In this document: one piece after another, positions 1-7,781 of the stretch
Layout: each line of letters opens with the position of its first letter
How positions within the stretch are numbered: the stretch's first letter is position 1
NCBI GenBank assembly: GCA_963797265.1
Contig: CAWCOY010000005.1
Location: 192,007-256,006 of the forward strand
Length of the DNA stretch: 64,000 nt
Source: DASUPK01 sp963797265
Lineage (GTDB): Bacteria > Actinomycetota > Thermoleophilia > Solirubrobacterales > 70-9
Direction: 5' to 3'
Notes under the pieces: generated by a model
Databases searched by the model: none
What the model saw: only the letters and a program-made list of their open reading frames with translations
Told to the model about the DNA's origin: nothing
Made by a program: the position numbers and the translations under genes

Positions 1-31
1 CGATTCATGCCCGTACTTACGGTCACGTGTA

Positions 32-418
32 CTAGGAGTGGCAGACGGCCTCGATGTTGTGGCCATTCGGGTCGAGCACGAAGGCCCCGTAATAGCCCTC
101 GCTGTACTCGGGCCGCGGGCCTGGCCCCCCGTTGTCCCTCCCGCCCGCCGCCAGCGCCGCAGCGTGGAAACGGTCGACCTGCTCCCTCGTGTCCGCCGCG
201 AAAGCGATGTGCACCTGGCCTCCCGGTTCGTATTTCTTCGAGATCGCAAAGTCATCCGCCTCCTTGGTGCCGAACGAGACCTCGCGGCTCGCGTCACTCC
301 ACGGCCCGAGCTCCTCGAAGCCAAGCGGCTCCAGCGCCTGGGCGTAGAAACTCCTGCTGGCTTCCAGGTCGGAGACGCCGATCTTCAGATGGTCGATGAT
401 CACGCGACGCTCGGGCAC
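32..418 (-). CDS. VOC-superfamily (glyoxalase/bleomycin-resistance-like) protein
   Basis: A 128-residue protein with the single-module layout of the vicinal oxygen chelate superfamily. The N-terminus has the beta-strand start IDHLKIGVSDLEASRSFY, the middle has HIAFAADTREQVDRFH, and the C-terminus ends in FVLDPNGHNIEAV, the usual last metal-ligand strand of these proteins. A His near the N-terminus and a Glu near the C-terminus are in the normal ligand positions. Members are metal-dependent lyases, dioxygenases or antibiotic-binding proteins; the substrate cannot be read from sequence. It stands alone, divergent from mfd. The full length matches the family, so the start is probably right. Confidence 0.85.
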   Translation of the reverse strand: MPERRVIIDHLKIGVSDLEASRSFYAQALEPLGFEELGPWSDASREVSFGTKEADDFAISKKYEPGGQVHIAFAADTREQVDRFHAAALAAGGRDNGGPGPRPEYSEGYYGAFVLDPNGHNIEAVCHS

Positions 419-555
419 GTCCTCAACATACCCGGCGAACCCGGCCAGCTAAGCTCGATTGAGGCCGGGCCCCGGCCTTAGCCTTAAACGGGTTGCTTCG
501 GCCTAAACGGGTCGTGCCTGGCGACGCGCCCTCGGATATACCTCGCCTAATACGA

Positions 556-574
556 CCCGAATCGCCGATTCGGG
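556..574. promoter_or_regulatory. Perfect 9-bp palindrome upstream of mfd
   Basis: The sequence CCCGAATCG-C-CGATTCGGG lies about 20 bases before the mfd start, in the divergent gap between the VOC gene and mfd. Its position suits an operator or a leader hairpin. It resembles an actinobacterial LexA box only loosely (CGAA...TTCG arms, spacing off by one), so no regulator is assigned. Confidence 0.35.
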
Positions 575-595
575 CGTTCGTCGTGCGCAAACGAG

Positions 596-3500
596 ATGTC
601 GCTGAGGCCACTGCTGGAGATCGCGAATGAGGATGAGCGCCTGCGCGCGCTCCGCTCGGCCGTGGCCGAATCCGATGGAACGGTGGACGCCTACGTCTCC
701 GCCTCGATGCGCCCTTACCTGCTCGCGGCCCTGATCGGGGGCGATGACGGCGTCACCCCGGGCCCGGCGCTGATCGTCGCGGCCGACGACCGCTCTGCGC
801 GCGACCTGGCACGAGACCTGAAGGCGTTCCTGGCACCCCGGCCGGTCCACATCTATCCGTCGCGGGGGACGACCTTCGAATCCCACCTCGACCCACCGCC
901 CCACCTGGCGGGGCTGCGTATCGCGGCGATGAACGCTCTCGCCGATCCGACCGCGGTGGTCGTCGCAAGCGCGATCGCGCTCGCGGAGAAGGTCCCCGAC
1001 CCATCCCTGCGGCCCGAGACCCTGGCGCTCCATCGTGGCGAGAGCGTCGATCTCGGCGACGTCACGCTGCTGCTTGCCGACGCGGGCTACGAGCGGATCG
1101 ATCAGGTGGAGGAGCGCGGCCAGTTCGCGGTGCGCGGCGGGATCCTCGATGTCTACCCGGCCACCGAGGAGCAGGCCATTCGCGTCGAGCTGTTCGGCGA
1201 CGAGATCGAGTCGATGCGCCGGTTCTCGGTGTTCACCCAGCGCTCGCTGGGGGAGGCCGAGCGGGTCGAGCTCGTGCCGGCCGCCGAGCTCTCGGCCGAG
1301 TACCGAGGAAATGTCGATCCGAACAGGTTCCGGGCGGCCCTGGACCTCGTCCCCGCGGAGGCACTGGTGGTGATCGCCGCGGCCGAGGAGATCCCCGGCG
1401 CGCTGCATGACTTCTGGGAGGACGTGACGGCCGCCGCGGATGAGGCCGATATGCGTCCCTTCTACGCCGACGTCGACGAGCCGCTGCGGCGGCGCGCGCG
1501 TCTCTCGCTCGGTGCCGACGCCGGCCAGGAGCACTCCTTCAGGGCGCAGCGCGCCGAGTTCCCCTCCCGGACCCTGGCCGAGGCCGAGGGGGAACTCGAG
1601 AAGCTGAATCGCTCCGGCTATCGGACCGTGGTCGCCTTCGAGGGGCGCGGCGAGGCGGAGCGCACCCGCTACAACCTGAGCCGCCTCGACGTGCCCTTCC
1701 TCTCGGAGCGGGCGCCCGAGGAGCCGGGCGTGAGCTTCGCGGAGTCGAGGCTGCGGGAGGGCTTCCTCTCGCCGGAGCTGCGGCTGGCGGTGATCCCGCA
1801 GCAGCGTCTCGTCCACCGCCGCCGCGCGGCCGCCGCGCCGGTCTCGGCCCGGGCACGTCTCGCGGCGGCGATCGAGCTGCGGGTAGGCGACTACGTCGTC
1901 CACGAGGACCACGGCATCGCCCGCTTCGCCGGCTTCGACACCAAGACGCTCGCCGGGGTCACCCGCGATTACCTGGAGCTCGAGTACCGGGGCGGCGACC
2001 GCGTCTTCGCCCCGACCGATCAGCTTGCGCGGATCAGCCGCTACGTCGGCGCCGACGGCGACGAGCCTGCGCTCAGCCCGCTCGGCGGGAAGCGCTGGCA
2101 GAACATGAAGTCCCGGGCGCGCCGCGCCGCCCAGGCGATGGCCGGCGACCTCATCAACCTCTACGCCGAGCGACAGGTCCGCAAGGGCCACGCCTTCTCC
2201 CCGGACGGCGAGATGCAGATGGGCTTCGAGGCGGCCTTCCCGTACCGGGAAACAGCCGACCAGATGGATGCGATCGACGCCGTCAAGGCGGACATGGAGT
2301 CCGAGCGGCCGATGGACCGCCTGATCTGCGGTGACGTCGGCTACGGCAAGACCGAGATCGCCCTGCGCGCGGCGCACAAGGCCGCCGCGGACGGCAAGCA
2401 GGTGATGATGCTGGTCCCGACCACGATCCTCGCCCAGCAGCACTTCGGAACCTTCCGGGAGCGCTTCGCGGATTCCCCGTTCAACGTCGAGATGGTCTCC
2501 CGGCTGCGCAGGCCGGCCGAGGTCAAGGAGATCCTGGAGCGCTTTCGTCAGGGCAGAGTCGACATCCTGATCGGCACCCACCGGCTGCTCTCCCGCGACG
2601 TGCGCGGCAAGGACCTCGGCCTGATGATCGTCGACGAGGAGCAGCGCTTCGGCGTCAAGCAGAAGGAGCTGCTCCGCCAGTTGAAGCTCAAGGTGGATGT
2701 GCTCTCCCTCTCCGCCACACCGATCCCGCGCACCCTGCAGATGTCCCTCGCCGGGCTGCGGGACATCTCCGTGATCGAGACCCCGCCCGAGGGCCGCCGC
2801 CCCGTCCGAACCCACGTCGGCCCCTATGACGAGGACCTGGTGAAGCGGGCGATCATGCGCGAGAAGGAGCGGGGCGGCCAGGTCTTCTTCCTCCACAACC
2901 GGATCGACACCCTGCACGAGAAGGCCGAGCGGCTGCGCGCCCTCTGCCCCGGCGTCCGCTTCGCCGAGGCGCACGGTCAGATGGACGAGCTCCAGCTCGA
3001 GGCGACCATGCTCGCCTTCGTCCGGGGGGAGCACGACGTCCTGGTCGCGACCACCATCATCGAGTCCGGCCTCGACATCCCGACAGCGAACACGCTGCTG
3101 GTCGAGCGCGCCGATCAGCTCGGGCTGGCGCAGGCGTACCAGATCCGCGGCCGAGTCGGCCGGAGCCGCGAGCGCGCCTTCGCCTACCTGCTCTACCCCT
3201 CGGCCGAGTCGCTCACCCACGACGCCGCGGCCCGCCTCGCGACCCTCTCAGACAACACCGAGCTCGGCTCGGGCTTCCGCGTGGCCATGCGCGACCTCGA
3301 GATCCGCGGCGCCGGCAACCTGCTCGGCGACGAGCAGTCCGGCCACGTAGCAGCGGTCGGCTTCGAGCTCTACTGCCAGATGCTCGAGGACGCCGCCGAG
3401 GCGCTCAGGGCCGGAGAGGAGGAACTCCCAGAGGAGCCTCGCGAGCCGGTGCGGATCGACGTCGACGTCGACGCCTACGTGCCCTCCGAATACATCCCCT

Positions 3501-3904
3501 TCGAGGCGGCCAAGATCGACGTGCACCGGCGCGTCGCCGCCGCCCGGGAGCCCGGCGAGCTGCGGGCGCTTCGCGAGGAGCTCGAGGACCGCTTCGGGCC
3601 GCTGCCCGGCTCCGTCGGCAACCTCCTCGATCTGCAGCGGGTCCGGATCGCGCTCGGCGAGGCGGGCGCCCGCAGCGTCGAGTTCCGCGCCGGTCGCCTT
3701 CGCGTCTTCCCGGTGGAGCTCGACTCGGACCGCGTCGGCGTGCTCAACGAGCGCCTCCCCGAGGCGATCTACCAGTGGCGGGAGCGCACCATCGCCGTTC
3801 CCGTGCCGGACGATCCGAGCGCCCGTCTCGGCGCGCTGCTCGCCCTGGCCGAGGGGCTCTCCGCCGCCCTGTCGGCGCGGGCTCCAGCCGAGGCCGGGGC
3901 TTAA
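596..3904 (+). CDS. mfd: Transcription-repair coupling factor Mfd
   Basis: A 1102-residue SF2 translocase that pushes stalled RNA polymerase off damaged DNA and recruits UvrA. The N-terminal UvrB-like module carries ERGQFAVRGGILDVYP near residue 180. An RNA-polymerase interaction domain begins near residue 430 (GDYVVHEDHGIARF). The translocase core has Walker A GDVGYGKTE near residue 580 and the DEEQ box (VDEEQRFGVKQ) near 680. Motif VI lies in QIRGRVGRSRERAFAYL. The C-terminal autoinhibitory D7 domain follows. Length is normal for the family. The ATG at 596 follows a short leader containing the palindrome at 556-574. The frame is intact throughout. Confidence 0.98.
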   Translation: MSLRPLLEIANEDERLRALRSAVAESDGTVDAYVSASMRPYLLAALIGGDDGVTPGPALIVAADDRSARDLARDLKAFLAPRPVHIYPSRGTTFESHLDPPPHLAGLRIAAMNALADPTAVVVASAIALAEKVPDPSLRPETLALHRGESVDLGDVTLLLADAGYERIDQVEERGQFAVRGGILDVYPATEEQAIRVELFGDEIESMRRFSVFTQRSLGEAERVELVPAAELSAEYRGNVDPNRFRAALDLVPAEALVVIAAAEEIPGALHDFWEDVTAAADEADMRPFYADVDEPLRRRARLSLGADAGQEHSFRAQRAEFPSRTLAEAEGELEKLNRSGYRTVVAFEGRGEAERTRYNLSRLDVPFLSERAPEEPGVSFAESRLREGFLSPELRLAVIPQQRLVHRRRAAAAPVSARARLAAAIELRVGDYVVHEDHGIARFAGFDTKTLAGVTRDYLELEYRGGDRVFAPTDQLARISRYVGADGDEPALSPLGGKRWQNMKSRARRAAQAMAGDLINLYAERQVRKGHAFSPDGEMQMGFEAAFPYRETADQMDAIDAVKADMESERPMDRLICGDVGYGKTEIALRAAHKAAADGKQVMMLVPTTILAQQHFGTFRERFADSPFNVEMVSRLRRPAEVKEILERFRQGRVDILIGTHRLLSRDVRGKDLGLMIVDEEQRFGVKQKELLRQLKLKVDVLSLSATPIPRTLQMSLAGLRDISVIETPPEGRRPVRTHVGPYDEDLVKRAIMREKERGGQVFFLHNRIDTLHEKAERLRALCPGVRFAEAHGQMDELQLEATMLAFVRGEHDVLVATTIIESGLDIPTANTLLVERADQLGLAQAYQIRGRVGRSRERAFAYLLYPSAESLTHDAAARLATLSDNTELGSGFRVAMRDLEIRGAGNLLGDEQSGHVAAVGFELYCQMLEDAAEALRAGEEELPEEPREPVRIDVDVDAYVPSEYIPFEAAKIDVHRRVAAAREPGELRALREELEDRFGPLPGSVGNLLDLQRVRIALGEAGARSVEFRAGRLRVFPVELDSDRVGVLNERLPEAIYQWRERTIAVPVPDDPSARLGALLALAEGLSAALSARAPAEAGA

Positions 3905-3942
3905 GGGACCACTTAGGAGTCTGCGGCTATGCTGCCGCCTCT

Positions 3943-5319
3943 GTGAGCCGGGGATTCTTCTCCAAGCGGAACCTCGCGATCCTCTTCGGCGCCACCCTGG
4001 TGCTGACGGTCGTGATCGTCGCGGCCGCTATCGGCGTCGGGCACCCGAGCGTGCCCTCCGACGACGTCGCGGTGGTCGACGACGACAGCGTCGACGTCGC
4101 GGGCCTCTTCGACGACGGCCATCTCAGCAAGACGAACTTCGACCGCTTCCTGCTGCAGACCGCCAAGCAGAACAACCAGCAGGCGGTGCCCCCGCCGAGC
4201 GATCCGCAGTACAAGCAGCTCAAGGATCAGGCGGTCCAGAGCGCACTTCAGATCGGCTGGATCGTGGGCGAGGCCAACAAGCAGGGTCTGACCTTCACGG
4301 ACACCCAGATCGAGCAGTCGTACAACCAGATCAAGTCCCAGTTCAAGACCGAGCAGGAGTACGTCCAGGCCCGGGATCAGGCGGGGCTCACGGAGCAGGA
4401 TGTGCGCGAGCGGGCCAGGCTCCAGCTGATCCAGAACGAGATCCAGGACAACGTCTCGAACAGCGTCGGCTCGGTCTCCGACAGCGACGCTCGGGACTAC
4501 TACGACGCCAACAAGCAGCAGTTCACCCAGCCGGCCAAGCGGACGATCCGGATCATCCAGAACAAGGACCCCCACCAGATCAATCTCGCCTATCAGGCGC
4601 TCCGCACCGATCAGTCGCCCGCGAACTGGAAGAAGGTCGCGGCCCAGTACTCGACCGATCCGACCTCGAAGGACAAGGGCGGGCTGCGCACGGACGTCGT
4701 GCCCGGCTCCTTCCAGCAGCCTCTCGACGACGACATCTTCAAGGCGCCGCTTCACGAGCTCCAGGGCCCTGTCATGACCTCGACCGGGAACTTCGTCTTC
4801 CAGGTGGACACCGCGACGCCCGAGTCGGTCCAGGGGTTCGATGCCACCGTCAGCAGTGCCCAGGGCGGGGCTCCCTCGAAGGTCTCGGACCAGATCAAGA
4901 CCCAGATCAAGAGCCAGCAGCAGCAGGAGGCCCTCTCGGCCTTCGGTCAGCACTTCCGTGACTACTGGACGAATCTGACCCAGTGTGGGAGCGACTACGT
5001 GGTCGAGGGATGCGACAACTTCAACGGCGGCGGCCCGACCTGCGAGCCGGACAAGGTCGCGCAACAGCCCGGTGGCCAGGGCACCGGCTGCCCCGCGCCG
5101 GTCTTCGCCAGCTGCCAGGAGGGCTCCGCGGCCACGGGCGGCCAGCCGGGCCAGCTCCAGTGCACCGGCTCGGGCCCGACCCCCGGCGCGCCCGGATCGT
5201 TCAAGCCGTTCCTCCCGGTGGTCGGCGGAGCGCCGCAGGGCCCCCATCCCCCGGGGGAGGGCACGACCAGCGCCGCCCCGGGCGGCGGCGTCTCGATTCC
5301 GGGCCTGACGGGCGGATAG
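3943..5319 (+). CDS. SurA/PpiC-like membrane-anchored peptidyl-prolyl isomerase
   Basis: The start was set at GTG 3943, giving 458 residues that begin with a basic stretch and one transmembrane helix (LAILFGATLVLTVVIVAAA). A SurA-N-like helical region follows. A parvulin-type rotamase domain covers roughly residues 200-300 (TIRIIQNKD, then KKVAAQYSTDPTSKDKGG and PGSFQQPLDDDIF). Such proteins fold exported polypeptides outside the membrane. The C-terminal ~100 residues are Gly/Pro-rich with several Cys (CGSDYVVEGC, CEPD, CPAP), possibly disulfide-bonded. The stop overlaps the start region of mazG, suggesting co-expression. An upstream ATG at 3929 is out of frame and stops after five codons. 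Confidence 0.85.
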   Translation: MSRGFFSKRNLAILFGATLVLTVVIVAAAIGVGHPSVPSDDVAVVDDDSVDVAGLFDDGHLSKTNFDRFLLQTAKQNNQQAVPPPSDPQYKQLKDQAVQSALQIGWIVGEANKQGLTFTDTQIEQSYNQIKSQFKTEQEYVQARDQAGLTEQDVRERARLQLIQNEIQDNVSNSVGSVSDSDARDYYDANKQQFTQPAKRTIRIIQNKDPHQINLAYQALRTDQSPANWKKVAAQYSTDPTSKDKGGLRTDVVPGSFQQPLDDDIFKAPLHELQGPVMTSTGNFVFQVDTATPESVQGFDATVSSAQGGAPSKVSDQIKTQIKSQQQQEALSAFGQHFRDYWTNLTQCGSDYVVEGCDNFNGGGPTCEPDKVAQQPGGQGTGCPAPVFASCQEGSAATGGQPGQLQCTGSGPTPGAPGSFKPFLPVVGGAPQGPHPPGEGTTSAAPGGGVSIPGLTGG

Positions 5320-5360
5320 AGGCTCCGGGCTACCTCGAGGCGCTCCAGCACCTCGACGAG

Positions 5361-5996
5361 GTGACTCGGAGGCTGCGCCGCGAGTGCCCATGGGACCGCG
5401 AGCAGGATGCTCGCTCGATCGTGCCGCACACCGTGGAGGAGGCCTACGAGCTGGCCGACGCCGCCTCCCGCGACGACACGGAGGCCATGGTCGATGAGCT
5501 CGGCGACGTCCTCTTCCAGGTCCTCTTCCTCTCGCTGCTGCTCGAGGAGCGGGACGAGGGCGACCTGGCGGCAGTGGCCGAGTCCTGCGCCGCGAAGCTG
5601 ATCCGCCGCCATCCGCATGTCTATGGAGACCGAGATGAGAGGGCGCGCGACAGCGCGACCCGCGAGATGAGGACCGCGGGCCAGGTGCTGGCGCAGTGGG
5701 AGGAGATCAAGCGAGAGGTCGAGGGCGGGGGCGAGCGAGAGCCGCTCGAGGGGCTGCCCGAGAACCTGCCGGCGCTGCTCCATGCGCGGAAGGTGCTGCG
5801 CCGCCTGGATCCAGAGGGCTCTGTAGGCGGCGTGAAGCCCGGGAGCCCGGCTGCCGACCCCGCGGAGCGTGACGAGGCCGAGCGGCTGATGGGGGAGCTC
5901 CTGCTCGAGGCGGTCGCCGCCTCACGGCGCCTCGGCGTCGATCCCGAGCTCGCCCTGCGACAGGCGACGCGGCGGCTCGCCGAGGGCGCGGAGTAG
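5361..5996 (+). CDS. mazG: Nucleoside triphosphate pyrophosphohydrolase MazG
   Basis: MazG hydrolyses non-canonical or excess NTPs to NMPs and limits mutagenic nucleotides. The signature CPWDREQDARSIVPHTVEEAYE is followed by the EExxE...ExxD metal site (VDELGDVLFQVLF). The C-terminal half repeats the fold less conservatively. GTG 5361 is the only canonical start in frame. However, a conserved helix (YLEALQHLDEVTRRL) extends about 12 residues upstream of it, so the true start may be a rare codon such as the ATA overlapping the upstream TAG, or the N-terminus may be misread. It sits tightly between the SurA-like gene and eno. Confidence 0.85.
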   Translation: MTRRLRRECPWDREQDARSIVPHTVEEAYELADAASRDDTEAMVDELGDVLFQVLFLSLLLEERDEGDLAAVAESCAAKLIRRHPHVYGDRDERARDSATREMRTAGQVLAQWEEIKREVEGGGEREPLEGLPENLPALLHARKVLRRLDPEGSVGGVKPGSPAADPAERDEAERLMGELLLEAVAASRRLGVDPELALRQATRRLAEGAE

Positions 5997-6028
5997 CCCC
6001 GCCCGCCTCCGGTAGCTTTCCCCGCCCG

Positions 6029-7333
6029 ATGGCCACGATCAAGGAGGTCCACGGCCGGCAGGTGCTCGACTCGCGGGGCAACCCGACGGTCGAGGTCGAG
6101 GTCGTGCTCGACTCCGGCGCTCGCGGGCTCGCGATCGTCCCATCGGGCGCCTCGACCGGCGAGTTCGAGGCCGTCGAGCTCCGCGACGGCGGGGACCTAT
6201 GGGGCGGAAAGGGCGTTGCCGAGGCGGTCGCCAACGTCAACGGCGAGATCGCCGGAGCGATCAAGGGGGCGGAGGCCGCCGAGCAGCCGGCGCTCGACCG
6301 GACGATGATCGACCTCGACGGGACGCCCAACAAAGGCCGGCTGGGCGCGAATGCGATCCTCGGCGCCTCGCTGGCCACCGCGAAGGCCGCAGCGGCAGAT
6401 GCGGCCCGGCCGCTCTACGACTACCTCGCGGAGCTCTACGCGGCCACCGGAGCCAGGGACGCCGGCCCGGCCGAGCTGCTCCCGGTGCCGATGATGAACG
6501 TGGTCAACGGGGGCGCGCACGCCGACAACGCCGTCGACTTCCAGGAGTTCATGGTGGTTCCGGCCGGAGCACCGACCTTCGCCGACTGCCTGCGGATGGG
6601 CACGGAGGTCTACCACGGCCTGAAGAAGGCCCTGGGGAAGAAGGGGCTCTCCACCGCGCTGGGCGACGAGGGCGGCTTCGCACCCGACCTGGACTCGAAC
6701 CAGGCCGCCCTCGACTTTCTGATCGCCGCGATCGAGGAGGCCGGCTACGCCCCCGGTGAGGACGTGGTGATCGCGCTCGACCCTGCCACCAGCGAGATCT
6801 ACGACGACGGCAAGTACGTGCTCGAGCACGAGGGGCGGTCGCTCACCTCCGCCGAGATGGCCGATTACTGGCACGACGTCCGCGCGCGCTTCCACGTGGT
6901 CTCGATCGAGGACGGCATGGACGAGGAGGACTGGGAGGGCTGGAAGGCCCTGACCGAGCGGATCGGCGATCTCTGCCAGCTGGTCGGCGACGACCTCTTC
7001 GTCACCAACCCGGCGCGGCTGCGGCGCGGAATCGAGATGGGCGTCGCCAACTCGATTCTGATCAAGGTCAACCAGATCGGCACGCTCACCGAGACGCTCG
7101 AGGCGATCCAGATCGCTCGCGACGCCGGCTACACCACGGTGATCTCGCACCGTTCGGGCGAGACCGAGGACACGACGATCGCCGACCTCGCGGTGGGCAC
7201 GGGGGCGGGTCAGATCAAGACGGGCGCCCCGGCGCGCTCCGATCGCGTCGCCAAGTACAACCGCCTGCTGCGGATCGAGGAGGAGCTGGGCGACCGCGCG
7301 CGGTTTCCGGGCGCCTCCGTGTTCGATCGGTAG
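6029..7333 (+). CDS. eno: Enolase (phosphopyruvate hydratase)
   Basis: Converts 2-phosphoglycerate to phosphoenolpyruvate in glycolysis. The 434-residue length is standard. The N-terminus has the classical VHGRQVLDSRGNPTVEVEV. The Mg-binding carboxylates lie in IALDPATSEIYDDG, VVSIEDGMDEEDW and VGDDLFVTNP. The catalytic Lys is in SILIKVNQIGTLTE, and the C-terminus has VISHRSGETEDTTIADLAVG. It lies 32 bases after mazG and 31 bases before an FtsB-like gene, an eno-ftsB arrangement widespread in bacteria. Confidence 0.99.
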   Translation: MATIKEVHGRQVLDSRGNPTVEVEVVLDSGARGLAIVPSGASTGEFEAVELRDGGDLWGGKGVAEAVANVNGEIAGAIKGAEAAEQPALDRTMIDLDGTPNKGRLGANAILGASLATAKAAAADAARPLYDYLAELYAATGARDAGPAELLPVPMMNVVNGGAHADNAVDFQEFMVVPAGAPTFADCLRMGTEVYHGLKKALGKKGLSTALGDEGGFAPDLDSNQAALDFLIAAIEEAGYAPGEDVVIALDPATSEIYDDGKYVLEHEGRSLTSAEMADYWHDVRARFHVVSIEDGMDEEDWEGWKALTERIGDLCQLVGDDLFVTNPARLRRGIEMGVANSILIKVNQIGTLTETLEAIQIARDAGYTTVISHRSGETEDTTIADLAVGTGAGQIKTGAPARSDRVAKYNRLLRIEEELGDRARFPGASVFDR

Positions 7334-7364
7334 GAATGCATGCCGCCATGGCGAATCCGGAGCC

Positions 7365-7685
7365 ATGCCAGCACGCCGACGCGTCCGCAGGAGGACCGGC
7401 CCGAGCCGGATCCGCTGGGACAAGCTCGGCCGGATCGCGCTCGTCCTGGTGCTGTTCCTCGTGCTCGTCTCCTACCTGAACCCGCTGGTGAACCTGCTGC
7501 AGGCGTGGCAGGGGTCCAAGTCGAGTGATGCGCAGCTCGTCCAGCTCAAGCAGGAGAGGCTCGAGCTCACGCACCGCCTGCGCGAGGTCTCGAGCCCGGC
7601 AGCCCTCGAGCGCGAGGCGCGGCGCCTGGGCATGGTGCAGCCGGGCGAGCACGCCTACATCGTGCACGGCCTCGGCAACGACTGA
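7365..7685 (+). CDS. FtsB/DivIC-like septum formation initiator
   Basis: A 106-residue bitopic protein. It has an Arg-rich cytoplasmic N-terminus, one transmembrane helix (IALVLVLFLVLVSYLNPLV), then an extracytoplasmic coiled coil (QLVQLKQERLELTHRLREV) and a short tail with the LEREARRLGMVQPGE signature of the DivIC family. Family members bridge FtsQ and FtsL in the divisome. Its place directly behind eno is the expected context. ftsB versus divIC naming cannot be settled from sequence. Confidence 0.88.
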   Translation: MPARRRVRRRTGPSRIRWDKLGRIALVLVLFLVLVSYLNPLVNLLQAWQGSKSSDAQLVQLKQERLELTHRLREVSSPAALEREARRLGMVQPGEHAYIVHGLGND

Positions 7686-7781
7686 GCGGGCCTTAAACCG
7701 CCTGCTCTTTAGTCCGCGGATATGATTCCGCGCCCGCGCGCGCGCCATTGTGGCTGTGCGCGTTTTGCGTGATTTGAGCCG

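Noticed and set aside
556..574. LexA (SOS) box upstream of mfd
   Set aside because: Arms and spacing do not fit the actinobacterial consensus; kept only as an unassigned palindrome.
503..3220. 905-residue open frame opposite mfd
   Set aside because: It mirrors the codon structure of mfd on the other strand; high GC leaves antisense frames open. The sense protein has all Mfd motifs.
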